Below are positions 54,898 to 63,548 of a stretch of 64,000 nucleotides of DNA, in pieces (the first letter of the stretch is position 1; the number at the start of each line of letters is the position of its first letter). The DNA is taken from assembly GCA_024642665.1 (NCBI GenBank), contig JAHEAR010000012.1:1-64000 (forward strand), written 5' to 3'. Under the pieces are notes generated by a model. That model ran no database searches. It had not been told where the DNA came from and was given only the letters and a program-made list of their open reading frames with translations. Made by a program: the position numbers and the translations under genes. The DNA comes from Bacteroidota bacterium (GTDB taxonomy: Bacteria > Bacteroidota > Bacteroidia > Chitinophagales > Saprospiraceae).

Positions 54898-55644
54898 ATG
54901 CGTATTATACCTATATCTCAGCAAGCATCTGGTAACTTTAACAACGGACAGATCATTGAAAACAAGCCCATTGGTTTCCCACAAGAAGGTGGGTTTGTGC
55001 GCCCTTACGGGTCACTTTTTTATTGGGCTAGAGCGGAAGGCTTAATCGATAGTACGATTGGGCTTCATCCACATCAGGGATTCGAAATTATGTCCTTTGT
55101 CCTCGAGGGGAATATTCGTCATTTTGACACAAAGATGAATGGCTGGAAACCACTCAAAGCCGGTGATGTACAGATCATTCGGGCGGGTAAGGGAATATCC
55201 CATGCAGAGCACATCGAAAAGGATGGCGTGATCTTTCAGATATGGTTAGATCCAAATCTCTCCCTGACTTTGCCGAAAGAAGCATCCTATGATGATTACG
55301 AAGGCAAAGCATTTAAACAAACGAAATCAGGATCTTCCGTTATCACGCATTACGCAGGTGAAAATGGATTAATGGAACTGGATACTCCCGGAGTAGATAT
55401 CCGTCGAATAAAAATAAGCACAGAGCCTTATGCCATAGATGGCGATAAAAAGTTGATTCGTTCGTTGTATATCATTGGTGGCTCAGGTGTGATCAATGAA
55501 AAGACTGTTGATCAGGATGACTTTATTATTGTAGATAATGGAGAAGATATTCTGATGACGGCACATCCGGATGGCATGGATGTTTTTGCCTTTACGGTCC
55601 TTGCAGATGCAGGGTATCCAACCTATGCGCAACGGATGAGGTAG
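54898..55644 (+). CDS. Pirin-family protein (cytoplasmic)
   Basis: 248 aa, two-cupin pirin. GLHPHQGFEIMSFVLEGNIR contains the His-x-His metal pair, followed by GDVQIIRAGKGISHAEHIEK with further His/Glu ligands, and a degenerate second cupin. No signal peptide, unlike the pirin at 35220. Single gene; the word GTGAACGGATAACGAAGAACGG-type follows its stop. Confidence 0.9.
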   Translation: MRIIPISQQASGNFNNGQIIENKPIGFPQEGGFVRPYGSLFYWARAEGLIDSTIGLHPHQGFEIMSFVLEGNIRHFDTKMNGWKPLKAGDVQIIRAGKGISHAEHIEKDGVIFQIWLDPNLSLTLPKEASYDDYEGKAFKQTKSGSSVITHYAGENGLMELDTPGVDIRRIKISTEPYAIDGDKKLIRSLYIIGGSGVINEKTVDQDDFIIVDNGEDILMTAHPDGMDVFAFTVLADAGYPTYAQRMR

Positions 55645-56009
55645 AAGGGTTAAAGGTGAACGGATAACGAAGAACGGTTTATCCCGATTGATTTCAGGAG
55701 CAGAGATGCTTTTCCGATTCAACAGAATATTTTGCACGCAGGGCTGCGGAGTCAATACCTTTTCTAATTCGTCTTTCTTAATTTTCCACTCACCGTTAAC
55801 CCATTTTTATAAAATACCCGCATTCGATATTAAATCTAAAGTCTAAAAGTCTCAGGTCTATTTTTGAAAAAGGGCGGAAAGGCGGAAAGGCAGAAGGGCA
55901 GAAAGCAGAGATTTAAGAGCGAGGGGCTGGTAGTGAAAGAGTCGCGTGTCGCGTGTCGGAAAGTCGTGTATCGGAAAATCCCAGGTCTTTTTTCCAAGAT
56001 TTTGCAAAT

Positions 56010-56040
56010 AAAAAAAGCCACCCGCTTCAGGCGAATGGCT
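56010..56040 (-). terminator. Terminator of the Hsp20 pair
   Basis: On the minus strand AGCCATTCGC, loop CTGAA, GCGGGTGGCT, then TTTTTTT. A 10-bp stem with two G-U pairs and a clean T-run, so a good intrinsic terminator. Confidence 0.8.
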
Positions 56041-56053
56041 CTTCTTAACGCAC

Positions 56054-56068
56054 TCCCGCTATGCGGGA
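56054..56068. repeat. TCCCGC hairpin, copy 1
   Basis: TCCCGC-TAT-GCGGGA, a 6-bp stem with a 3-nt loop, 9 bases beyond the downstream hsp20 stop. The same stem with loop TGA occurs at 59810. Confidence 0.65.
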
Positions 56069-56076
56069 AAATCCCA

Positions 56077-56523
56077 CTACTTGATTTCTATGGTCGTTGC
56101 CGTTGGTTTCTTCCAGTTCTCTTCTTTTTTAGGAAGGGTAATGCTCAGCACACCATTTTCATAGGTGGCGCTGATACCATCCTGCTGGATATTTTCATCC
56201 ACCTGAAAAGAACGTTTGAAGGAACTATAATTGAATTCTCGGCGTGTAAATTTACTATTGCTCTTGTCTTCTGTTTCTGATTTTTTTTCTGCAGAAATCG
56301 TGAGATAGTCATTCTCCATGTTGATATTGAAATCACTTTTTTCTAATCCCGGCGCAGCCAGCGACATTAAGAAATGCGTGTCGTGCTCTTCAATATTGAC
56401 AGCAGGAGAAGAAACGGTAAAGTCAGTGCCCATCGCATCAGCCAACGTGGTATTGAACAATGTGTCAATCCATTTATTGACAGAAGTGGACGGAGGAACG
56501 GAATGAAATTTTGAGTATGTCAT
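56077..56523 (-). CDS. Hsp20/alpha-crystallin small heat shock protein (downstream copy)
   Basis: 148 aa. Alpha-crystallin domain from about residue 42: PAVNIEEHDTHFLMSLAAPG, REFNYSSFKRSFQVDENIQQ, and GVLSITLPKKEE with the L-x-I/V-type anchor. ATP-independent holdase. Second of two tandem hsp20 genes, 18 bp apart; they are clearly paralogous (both carry the KRSF segment) but diverged. No CIRCE element seen. Confidence 0.93.
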   Translation of the reverse strand: MTYSKFHSVPPSTSVNKWIDTLFNTTLADAMGTDFTVSSPAVNIEEHDTHFLMSLAAPGLEKSDFNINMENDYLTISAEKKSETEDKSNSKFTRREFNYSSFKRSFQVDENIQQDGISATYENGVLSITLPKKEENWKKPTATTIEIK

Positions 56524-56541
56524 GATGTTTAGTTTTTTGAA

Positions 56542-56973
56542 TTATTGAATATTAATTTTAGTAATTGTCTTTTCCATATCAGGCACATGGATGGTGAGTA
56601 AGCCCTGATGAAAAGAAGCGCTGATGGTATTGGTGTCAGCATTTTTGTGCAAACGAAATGATCGCTTAAAGCCTTCATAATTGAATTCCTTACGGATCAT
56701 TTTTGGTTGGTTGTCCTGCTCATTTGGGGTAGCACTGATGATCAGTTGATTTTCATGAAATTCAATTTTCACCTGATCTTTTGTCAATCCGGGAATCGCT
56801 AATTGAATATCAAATCCACTTTCTTTTCTCAGAATATTTGCAGAGGGTCTGGTACTGACCAGTTGATTGGTAAATCCTGGTCGGTTAGTTTGTGGAAAGC
56901 CGGGATTTGAAAATCTTCTGGAAGAAGGAGCAAATTGTGTCCTTACCATTGGGTTGCATGAATATGGTCTCAT
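56542..56973 (-). CDS. Hsp20/alpha-crystallin small heat shock protein (upstream copy)
   Basis: 143 aa. Pro/Ser/Arg-rich N-terminus (APSSRRFSNPGFPQTNRPG), alpha-crystallin core SGFDIQLAIPGLTKDQVKIE, KEFNYEGFKRSFRLHKNADT, GLLTIHVPDMEKTITKINIQ at the end. First of the tandem pair. Diverged from the second copy, so not a recent duplication. Confidence 0.92.
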   Translation of the reverse strand: MRPYSCNPMVRTQFAPSSRRFSNPGFPQTNRPGFTNQLVSTRPSANILRKESGFDIQLAIPGLTKDQVKIEFHENQLIISATPNEQDNQPKMIRKEFNYEGFKRSFRLHKNADTNTISASFHQGLLTIHVPDMEKTITKINIQ

Positions 56974-57137
56974 CTTTTTTTAAGTTTTTAAATGTTGATT
57001 GATACATGCCTAAACTCAAAAGATATTCCATTGCGATTTTAGCGCCAAAATGGCAGTGTTTGTTTAAATTGCATGCCAAATTGGCTGTGACGATTGGCTT
57101 TTTCTGAAAAAATGCCATGAATGATGGGAAAGAACAT

Positions 57138-57164
57138 AAAAAAAGGGCTCAGCAAGCTGAGCCC
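57138..57164 (-). terminator. Terminator of the TonB-C gene
   Basis: GGGCTCAGC (57145-57153), loop AA (with TTGC-type top), GCTGAGCCC (57156-57164). On the minus strand the stem is followed by a seven-T run (57138-57144), giving a strong intrinsic terminator about 45 bases after the minus-strand stop at 57209. Confidence 0.88.
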
Positions 57165-57208
57165 CATTTTATTTTTTATTCGATCCAGGTCATTTGACCT
57201 TTGAATTT

Positions 57209-58066
57209 TTATTGATCGGATGTCTTTTCTTTAGGCAGTTGGAACATTACCGGAAGATTCATTTTCACTTTAACAGGCACCCCCGCAATCTGTCCCGGAA
57301 TCCATGCAGGCATGAGGGCAATGACCCGAAGAACTTCTTCATCACAACCGGAACCAAGCCCTTTCACGATTTTTGGATGTGTCACCGCCCCATCATTAGC
57401 TACCACAAACTCAACGACTGCCTGACCTTCTACTTTGTTGTCAATAGCTTCCTGTGGGTATTTAAGATTGGTATTGATAAAGGCAACCACACGGTTAAAG
57501 GTGCAATCTGCATTCTGGCCTGCCTCTGTACATCCGGCATATTTCGGCATGTCATCCACCGTATCATAGATCTTATTAGGATCCGGTTTGAAGGAATTGG
57601 TTGATTGATCATCAGCTGATTTTGGTGGCGCAGCCAGATTAAAACTGATAGGAACTGTATATCGGTAGGCGACTTTTTTCCCATCAATTTTGGCTGGTTC
57701 CCATTTTATTTTTCTGGTTTTCATGAGCTCAATCACTCTGGTGGCTTCTGCGCCTAATCCTAATCCCGGATCATGCACCGGTTTAATCACGCCAATCATT
57801 CCGTTTTTTTCAACCACAAATTCCATCATCACAAGACCACCGGCATTTTCATTTTTAGCCTCCAAAGGAATCTGCAGGTTAGCAGCAATAAAATCAGCTA
57901 ATCGCGATTTGGTGCATTCCGGCACAATCGGGTCACAATCAGGCCAGACCGGAGCAGTATCTGCTCTCCGAACGGCTTCTTCAATGGGCGTCTGGGCATT
58001 GACGCTGGCATTAGAAAAGCCAAAAACAAGGACCAGCATAAGAAGGTAGGAGGTGTAAATTTTCAT
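57209..58066 (-). CDS. Exported protein with two TonB C-terminal domains
   Basis: 285 aa. Signal peptide (YLLMLVLVFGFSNASVNA). Two similar TonB-C domains: ADFIAANLQIPLEAKNENAG to about residue 145, and AFINTNLKYPQEAIDNKVEG to the end (VLRVIALMPAWIPGQ). It lacks an inner-membrane TonB helix, so it is not a standard energiser; tandem TonB-C proteins are common in Bacteroidota. Each domain holds a CT-x-x-N/R-type Cys pair region (PECTKSRL, NADCTFNRV). A -7 box TACCTTTGC lies upstream. Confidence 0.85.
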   Translation of the reverse strand: MKIYTSYLLMLVLVFGFSNASVNAQTPIEEAVRRADTAPVWPDCDPIVPECTKSRLADFIAANLQIPLEAKNENAGGLVMMEFVVEKNGMIGVIKPVHDPGLGLGAEATRVIELMKTRKIKWEPAKIDGKKVAYRYTVPISFNLAAPPKSADDQSTNSFKPDPNKIYDTVDDMPKYAGCTEAGQNADCTFNRVVAFINTNLKYPQEAIDNKVEGQAVVEFVVANDGAVTHPKIVKGLGSGCDEEVLRVIALMPAWIPGQIAGVPVKVKMNLPVMFQLPKEKTSDQ

Positions 58067-58110
58067 GGGATAATAACTATTTGATGGGTTAGATGTCCTT
58101 TAACGATGGG

Positions 58111-58119
58111 GCAAAGGTA
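58111..58119 (-). promoter_or_regulatory. -7 box upstream of the tandem TonB-C gene
   Basis: Minus-strand TACCTTTGC matches the -7 consensus, 44 bases before the ATG at 58066. No -33 TTTG found. Confidence 0.5.
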
Positions 58120-58144
58120 AAAATTCCTTGTCGTGGAATTTATT

Positions 58145-58888
58145 TTAAGGCTTGTAATAACACAGCTTTAACGCCTGCCCATCCCACACCGCATAGGTAT
58201 AGTATTTGAGCCAGTCGCCCAGATTGATGTATTTCGCACCGTTAATCCCCAGATCAAAATCAATAGGGAGATGACGATGTCCAAATATGAAATAATCGAT
58301 CTTCTCTTTGGTTAGAACTTCACGGGCATGCTGAATCAGCCATTCTTTCTCAGGTCCCAGAAAACCCTCTATTTCCGTATGCTTTCTGCTGGTACCGGAA
58401 AAATACTTCATCAGCCTGATGCCGGAATTGGGATGGATTCTGGCAAACATCCACTGACAAACTTTGCTGGCAAAAAGTTTCTTGATCATTTTATACCCTA
58501 AATCACCCGGGCCCAGACCATCGCCATGCGCGATGTAAAATTTCTTGCCGTCAATTTCATGGATCACTTCTTTTCTCAAAATCGGAATACCATATTCATC
58601 CGTCAGATAGCGAAACATCCACATATCGTGATTGCCGGTGAAATAATAAATCATGATCCCCGCATCTCTGAGTCTGCGCAAACAAGCAAATAAATGATTG
58701 AAGCCTTTTGGAATCACCTGACCATATTCAAACCAGTAGTCCCACACATCACCAACGAGATATAAAGTCTTCATTTCCGGAGCAGAGGCATCCAGCCATT
58801 GTACGATGAGTAGTTCACGCTCAAGGCTGGTCAAGTCACCATCTATTCCAAGATGGAAGTCGGAAGCAAAGAAGGTCTTCTTCATCAT
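58145..58888 (-). CDS. lpxH: UDP-2,3-diacylglucosamine diphosphatase-like phosphoesterase
   Basis: 247-aa calcineurin-type metallophosphoesterase. Metal motifs ASDFHLGIDGD, VGDVWDYWFEYG, TGNHDMWMF, IAHGDGLGPGD and FGHRHLPIDF are all in order. LpxH hydrolyses UDP-diacylglucosamine to lipid X in lipid A synthesis; the GDVWDYWFE and DGLGPGD variants match the Bacteroidota LpxH-like group. No other lpx gene is adjacent, so the substrate is inferred from family. Confidence 0.88.
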   Translation of the reverse strand: MMKKTFFASDFHLGIDGDLTSLERELLIVQWLDASAPEMKTLYLVGDVWDYWFEYGQVIPKGFNHLFACLRRLRDAGIMIYYFTGNHDMWMFRYLTDEYGIPILRKEVIHEIDGKKFYIAHGDGLGPGDLGYKMIKKLFASKVCQWMFARIHPNSGIRLMKYFSGTSRKHTEIEGFLGPEKEWLIQHAREVLTKEKIDYFIFGHRHLPIDFDLGINGAKYINLGDWLKYYTYAVWDGQALKLCYYKP

Positions 58889-58997
58889 CGGGCGCTAAAT
58901 TAACGCCATTTATGATAAAAGCGAAGGAGTGACACCTCAAGTAATGCCAGGCAAAGAAGATCAGGAGGAATTCTAAAGCCTTGGTTTTTGATAATAA

Positions 58998-59525
58998 TTA
59001 TACCACAAATCGTTTATCCACCTCCATCACATGACCGCATTTGGAGCAGGTACGGAGTGCTTCAGAACCGTAAAATTCTTTGAATCTTGGCAGAAAGTCT
59101 TGTTCAATATCTTCTAATGGAAAATAAGTTTCATGCAATTTGTTGTTGCAATGATCACAAAACCACATCAGACCATCTTTGTTTGTTTTGTCGCGTTTGA
59201 CTTCAATGACCAGGCCAATAGATCCTTCCGTTCGGGATGGGCTGTGCGGGACATTGCCGGGCAACAAAAACATTTCACCTGCTTTGATAGGAATGTCAAC
59301 TGCTTTGCCATCCTCCTGGATACGCACATTAATGTCTCCCTCCAGCTGATAAAACAACTCTTCCGTTTCGTTAAAGTGATAATCCTTCCTCGCATTCGGT
59401 CCGGCCACAATCATCACAATATAATCGCCTGCATCATGATATAGATTTCTATTGCCAACCGGTGGCTTAAGTTCATGGCGATGCTCGTCTATCCAGGCTT
59501 GAAGGTTAAATGGTCTGCGGATCAT
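58998..59525 (-). CDS. haaO: 3-hydroxyanthranilate 3,4-dioxygenase
   Basis: Opens 3-hydroxyanthranilate to the precursor of quinolinate. 175-aa cupin. Iron ligands His50, Glu56 and His94 (ARKDYHFNETEELFYQ; PGNVPHSPSRTEGSI), and a C-terminal rubredoxin-like iron site with Cys123/Cys126 (CDHC) and Cys160/Cys163 (CSKC), typical of the bacterial form. Lies downstream of kmo on the same strand, separated by a 350-bp word-repeat spacer, with kynU further upstream. Confidence 0.96.
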   Translation of the reverse strand: MIRRPFNLQAWIDEHRHELKPPVGNRNLYHDAGDYIVMIVAGPNARKDYHFNETEELFYQLEGDINVRIQEDGKAVDIPIKAGEMFLLPGNVPHSPSRTEGSIGLVIEVKRDKTNKDGLMWFCDHCNNKLHETYFPLEDIEQDFLPRFKEFYGSEALRTCSKCGHVMEVDKRFVV

Positions 59526-59875
59526 AATAGCGAATAAAAGAATGTTTGAGATAATTACTGATTATGCTAAGGTACTTAAAAGGTAATCGAATGCAATAAA
59601 GTCTAAAAATATTTTTCTCGCAAAGTCGCAAAGAAAATAAATGAAAAATCATGCAGACGGGGTACCACCATTTCCAAAGCACTGAGGCTTCTGGACAAGT
59701 AGGGGGCAAAGGGGGGTCATGTGAGCCAAGTGAATCAATAGCATGTAAACATTATCTCAAAAAGGCAAAGGTGAATTCTTCACTTTTACATGAAAGAAGT
59801 TTCACGCAGTCCCGCTGAGCGGGAGCAGAGACACAGAAAATTGGAAATTAACCCATCCACTAAATTTCTCCTTCA
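59526..59875. repeat. Spacer with CTTTGCG/TCTGCG words and a hairpin
   Basis: TCGCAAAGTCGCAAAGAAA (59618-59636) and TTCACGCAG ... GCAGAGACACAGAAAA (59801-59809 and 59825-59840) are word-type repeats; the second is split by the hairpin at 59810. No gene or clear promoter. Confidence 0.7.
59810..59824. repeat. TCCCGC hairpin, copy 2
   Basis: TCCCGC-TGA-GCGGGA, the same 6-bp stem and 3-nt loop size as 56054-56068. It sits inside a word, between TTCACGCAG and GCAGAGACACAG, as if inserted there. Confidence 0.65.
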
Positions 59876-61240
59876 TTATATCAGTTCGCCTATTTTTTTC
59901 AGTTCGTTGTATATCTTTTCTAACTCCTCAGCAGAAATATCTTCCGTAGCATTTTGATTACAATAATCGAGTAGCCACTTGTCCTGTGCTTTCCCCTTCT
60001 TCATGGCAACAGAGTAGGGCACATGTTCACAGAAAGTTACGAGATTATATTTTGATGCATAATCCGGGTACTTTTTTTCCAAATGCATTTCAATGGCTCG
60101 TTTAGCCATGAAGTCAGGATTGTCAACATGATCACGCATCTCAAAATAATTTCCAACGGCCAGATCTGCGATGGCATCTGCATCCTTTTTTCTTTCACTT
60201 GTATATTGATTAAACGCATCACGCCACGTCTCGTGCGACTGATCCAATATCTGATCAAGTATGAGGACATCCTCCATCGAACAGTTCATACCCTGCCCAT
60301 AAAAAGGTACTACGGCATGTGCTGCATCACCCATGAGTAAAGTCTTTGAGGTATGCCACGGACTACATTTCACCGTACCCAAAGACCCATTTGGATGTTT
60401 CTTAAAATCTTCCACCAGATCCGGCATTAAAGGGATGAGATTGGGGAAGTATTCTTTGAAGAAACTTAATATTTCTTCATCAGTCTTTAGCGAATTAAAA
60501 CCGGGCTGTCCATCAAAGGAAAGAAATAGCGTAACCGTAAAACTCCCGTCAAGGTTTGGCAGCGCAATAATCATAAAGCTTTGTCTGGGCCAGATATGAA
60601 GCGCATTTTTTTCAATTTGCCAGCTACCTCCCGGTCCGGCAGGAATTTCAAGTTCTTTATACCCATGATCCAGAAATTGCTGACTGTAATTAAATCGGAT
60701 ATTGGCGCCCTGTTGCATAAACCCCTGACGGATTTCTGAGCCTGCACCATCTGTGCCAATAAGTATGTCGCCCTTCAATTCAAAAGGATGCCCTGTTGTA
60801 CGATCAATCCCTTTGACTGTTGCCTGCTGAATATCCGCATGTTGAACATCATATTGAAAACGAACATCGATGGAAGGATAAGCAGAAGTAGCATCTAATA
60901 ATAAGGCATTCAGACCGGGACGTGAGATGGATTGGATAAACTCTCCTTCACGACCACTGTACGGTTGAAGCATTGTCGTTGTTCCTCCTTTGGTATGAAT
61001 CATCCGTCCTAACATCGGAATGGAGATAGCCAGTGCCTTTTCTTTCAGGCCAACCAAATCAAGAGCAGCAAGTCCGCGATCGGATAGCGCAAGATTAATA
61101 GATCGACCGGCAGCCATTTCTTCTTTGCGGAGATCGCCTCTTTTTTCCAGGAGGGTCACGTAGTGTCCGCGTTTAGCCAGCTTCAGGGCCAGCAAGGTGC
61201 CACATAGTCCTGCACCGGTTATAATTACATTTGAAGACAT
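59876..61240 (-). CDS. kmo: Kynurenine 3-monooxygenase
   Basis: FAD/NADPH hydroxylase converting kynurenine to 3-hydroxykynurenine. 454 aa from ATG 61240. N-terminal FAD motif VIITGAGLCGTLLALKLAKR, GRSINLALSDRGLAALDLVG, LIGTDGAGSEIRQGFM and the second FAD motif LLMGDAAHAVVPFYGQGMNC. The frame is open for 34 further codons upstream, which look non-coding. With kynU, haaO and presumably other genes it makes quinolinate for NAD. A TATCTTAA sequence just before the ATG is a weak -7-like match. Confidence 0.96.
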   Translation of the reverse strand: MSSNVIITGAGLCGTLLALKLAKRGHYVTLLEKRGDLRKEEMAAGRSINLALSDRGLAALDLVGLKEKALAISIPMLGRMIHTKGGTTTMLQPYSGREGEFIQSISRPGLNALLLDATSAYPSIDVRFQYDVQHADIQQATVKGIDRTTGHPFELKGDILIGTDGAGSEIRQGFMQQGANIRFNYSQQFLDHGYKELEIPAGPGGSWQIEKNALHIWPRQSFMIIALPNLDGSFTVTLFLSFDGQPGFNSLKTDEEILSFFKEYFPNLIPLMPDLVEDFKKHPNGSLGTVKCSPWHTSKTLLMGDAAHAVVPFYGQGMNCSMEDVLILDQILDQSHETWRDAFNQYTSERKKDADAIADLAVGNYFEMRDHVDNPDFMAKRAIEMHLEKKYPDYASKYNLVTFCEHVPYSVAMKKGKAQDKWLLDYCNQNATEDISAEELEKIYNELKKIGELI

Positions 61241-61405
61241 GGCGTTAAGATAGGAAAAAGAGATAATGGGGTGTTTATTAATTCCCCTCGGATTGTTTTT
61301 TTGGCATGTCGGAAAAGTTATAAAAAAAGGGAAAAACTCCAATTTGAAAGTGGTAATATTGATGTATCTTCTTGACTATCTAAGTCATCTGAACAATTAG
61401 TTAAA

Positions 61406-62518
61406 ATGATCTCTTTAAGCCATAATCACATTAAGTTATATCAACAGCTTTTCTCAAAAGTGGCCTTTCCCCTTATGCGGATCGTCCTCTGTATGGTTGC
61501 ATTTGGAAATTTGCTAAGTCAGTCAGTGACCATTAGTTCAGAAACAGCTAAGGTGGAGTATTACCGAATGCCGGATTATCCTTTGCCGCCCGCTTATAGG
61601 ACGTATAGTGCCGATCTCGATATATCTTTTACTGAATTGTCTAAAAGCGGCTATTCAGAATCCTATCTTGTGGATAACTTCTTGCATTTGGATGGCTATG
61701 AGCGGGTCAATAAAGACGGGGATGTGGATATCACTGCAAGGATCAGTGATCTGATCATTTGGAATGAATCCAGAACGACCAGAAAGTCAAAAACAAAAGA
61801 TAAAAATGGCGTTGAAACAACAAGTTATAAGTATCTTCTTGAATTGAAGTATAGCATGCCATTGGCGATCAGGGTGGTCAATAAGGAAGGCAAAACGCTA
61901 TTGGATGAATATATTTTCTCCATGTCGGATACGCGGACCTGGACATCATCATCCTACAATTCGATGTCTGCCCTGGATTCCTATTGGAATACACAACGTA
62001 AATCACGGCTGTCGGATATTCAAAGAGATTTGATCAGAGAGGGAATGAATAAAGCCACTGATCGGATCAATAATGGATTTGGGTTTCGATTGATGAGGGA
62101 GAAGATAAAGTTTGCCACCATTGGAAAGCAAAAGCATCCGGACTATGATCGATTTCAAAAAAACGTAAAACTCCTTCAGGCAGCTTTTGAAACGATGAGT
62201 GCTGACAAAGGCCTGGAAGAGGTAAGGGAAAAAGCTATGCCGGCTTTAGAGTTTTATGCCGCTGCAGCTAATAAGTATAAGAACGGCAATAAGGACCAAA
62301 AGAAGATAAATCATATTTGTTTGTATAATCAGGCGCTGGCCTGCTTTTGGTTGGAAGATTTTGATTTGGCGGAATCCTATGCTGAAGCCATCAAAAAGTT
62401 TGATTCGAAGAATAAGGATGTGCGGAGGTTATTGGAGGATATAGATTATACCCGTACTTCACTCATCAATGCAGGGAGAGCCTCACGCCACCAGATAGTA
62501 GTGGGTGGCAAAACCTAG
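61406..62518 (+). CDS. Exported protein of unknown function
   Basis: 370 aa. Probable signal peptide (VAFPLMRIVLCMVAFGNLLS). An N-terminal beta-rich part (YYRMPDYPLPPAYRTYSADL) is followed by a helical C-terminal region (about 230-355) with repeats resembling TPR helices (INHICLYNQALACFWLEDFD). No domain I recognise. It is on the opposite strand from the neighbouring kynurenine genes kmo and kynU, so not in their operon. Start could be ATG 61406 or internal ATG 61472. Confidence 0.7.
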   Translation: MISLSHNHIKLYQQLFSKVAFPLMRIVLCMVAFGNLLSQSVTISSETAKVEYYRMPDYPLPPAYRTYSADLDISFTELSKSGYSESYLVDNFLHLDGYERVNKDGDVDITARISDLIIWNESRTTRKSKTKDKNGVETTSYKYLLELKYSMPLAIRVVNKEGKTLLDEYIFSMSDTRTWTSSSYNSMSALDSYWNTQRKSRLSDIQRDLIREGMNKATDRINNGFGFRLMREKIKFATIGKQKHPDYDRFQKNVKLLQAAFETMSADKGLEEVREKAMPALEFYAAAANKYKNGNKDQKKINHICLYNQALACFWLEDFDLAESYAEAIKKFDSKNKDVRRLLEDIDYTRTSLINAGRASRHQIVVGGKT

Positions 62519-62552
62519 TGGATGGTAAGAACTGTTTTGGTTGTTTTGCAAT

Positions 62553-63521
62553 TCAATTTTGCCATCTCGATTCTACCCAGACCTTACATTGTGCCGGTGT
62601 GAGAAATGTCCAGGCGATGACCCGACTTGATTTGTTGCCTTGCCCCATTGGAAAAGTCTTTACTTGAGTGGCACCGGCATGATCAAGTTCGCTGTAGGCC
62701 ATTTTAAGATTTGTTTGCTTGGACACTAAGCTAGTAAACCAAAAAACAGATGTTGCAAACTGAACACTCTCCAATATCATTTTTCCTAAAAACATTTTTT
62801 CTCCACCGTCATACACAAGTTCATTGGGTTGGCCACCAAAGTTAAGAACAGGCGTATCCGTTTTTGTGTTGGTAAGGTTTCTGTTTTTTCTCAGCGAACT
62901 GGCATCTGCATCTGCCTGAGAGGCATGGAACGGAGGATTGCAAATCGTCAAATCAATGTACTCTTCTTTATTAATAATTCCCTTGAAAAAATGTTCTTTT
63001 TTGGGTTGTAACCTGATGTCCACCTGATCCTTGAGGTTTGAATTTTTCTCAACAATATGCCTGGCTGCTTCTATAGCAGCTGAATCCGTATCTGAACCAA
63101 TAAAGGACCAGCCATATTCTTTGGCGCCAATGATGGGATAAATACAATTTGCTCCAACACCGATATCAAGGCATTTTATCTTAGCACCGGTGGGTATTTT
63201 TCCTTTATTGGATTCCGACAAGAGATCTGCCATGTAATGGATGTAATCCGCCCGTCCGGGAATCGGTGGACATAAATATGCAGGAGGAACATCCCAGAAT
63301 GTGAGGTCGTAGTATTGCAGCAACAAAGCTTTGTTAAGCCACTTCACTGCTTCAGGATTATGAAAGTCTATTGTCTCATTGCCATAAATATTGGTAGTGC
63401 CAAATTCTGCCAGTTCAGGACATTTTTCTTTTAAGACATTGAGGTCATATCGTTCACGATGGCGATTGCGTGGATGCAATCGGGCTTTCTCTTTTGGGGG
63501 TTGCTTTTTTTCTTTGGCCAT
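62553..63521 (-). CDS. rlmF: 23S rRNA (adenine-1618-N6)-methyltransferase
   Basis: 322 aa. Family opening HPRNRHRERYDLNVL, CPPIPGRADYIHYMADLL, SAM motif CLDIGVGANCIYPIIGAKEY (117-136), and the N6-adenine catalytic NPPF (195-198, ICNPPFHAS). Methylates A1618 in 23S rRNA. It lies 27 bp downstream of the kynU stop on the same strand, so may be co-transcribed with it although functionally unrelated. Confidence 0.95.
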   Translation of the reverse strand: MAKEKKQPPKEKARLHPRNRHRERYDLNVLKEKCPELAEFGTTNIYGNETIDFHNPEAVKWLNKALLLQYYDLTFWDVPPAYLCPPIPGRADYIHYMADLLSESNKGKIPTGAKIKCLDIGVGANCIYPIIGAKEYGWSFIGSDTDSAAIEAARHIVEKNSNLKDQVDIRLQPKKEHFFKGIINKEEYIDLTICNPPFHASQADADASSLRKNRNLTNTKTDTPVLNFGGQPNELVYDGGEKMFLGKMILESVQFATSVFWFTSLVSKQTNLKMAYSELDHAGATQVKTFPMGQGNKSSRVIAWTFLTPAQCKVWVESRWQN

Positions 63522-63548
63522 TACGGTGTATCTATTGTCACTTTGGAT

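Larger units (their letters stand above)
55645..56076. repeat. Word-repeat spacer with terminators
   Basis: Begins with GGTGAACGGATAACGAAGAA (about 55656). AAGTCTAAAAGTCTCAGGTC (55839-55858), GGGCGGAAAGGCGGAAAGGC and related (55870-55915), GTCGCGTGTCGCGTGTCGG (55941-55959), and ATCCCAGGTCTTTT (55978-55991) follow. No gene. Confidence 0.75.

Noticed and set aside
56885-57118. 77-aa ORF upstream of the hsp20 pair
   Set aside because: It overlaps the hsp20 start in another frame and has no recognisable feature.
59618-59636. Terminator or operator
   Set aside because: CGCAAAG is repeated directly, not inverted, so it does not form a stem; it fits the word-repeat class.
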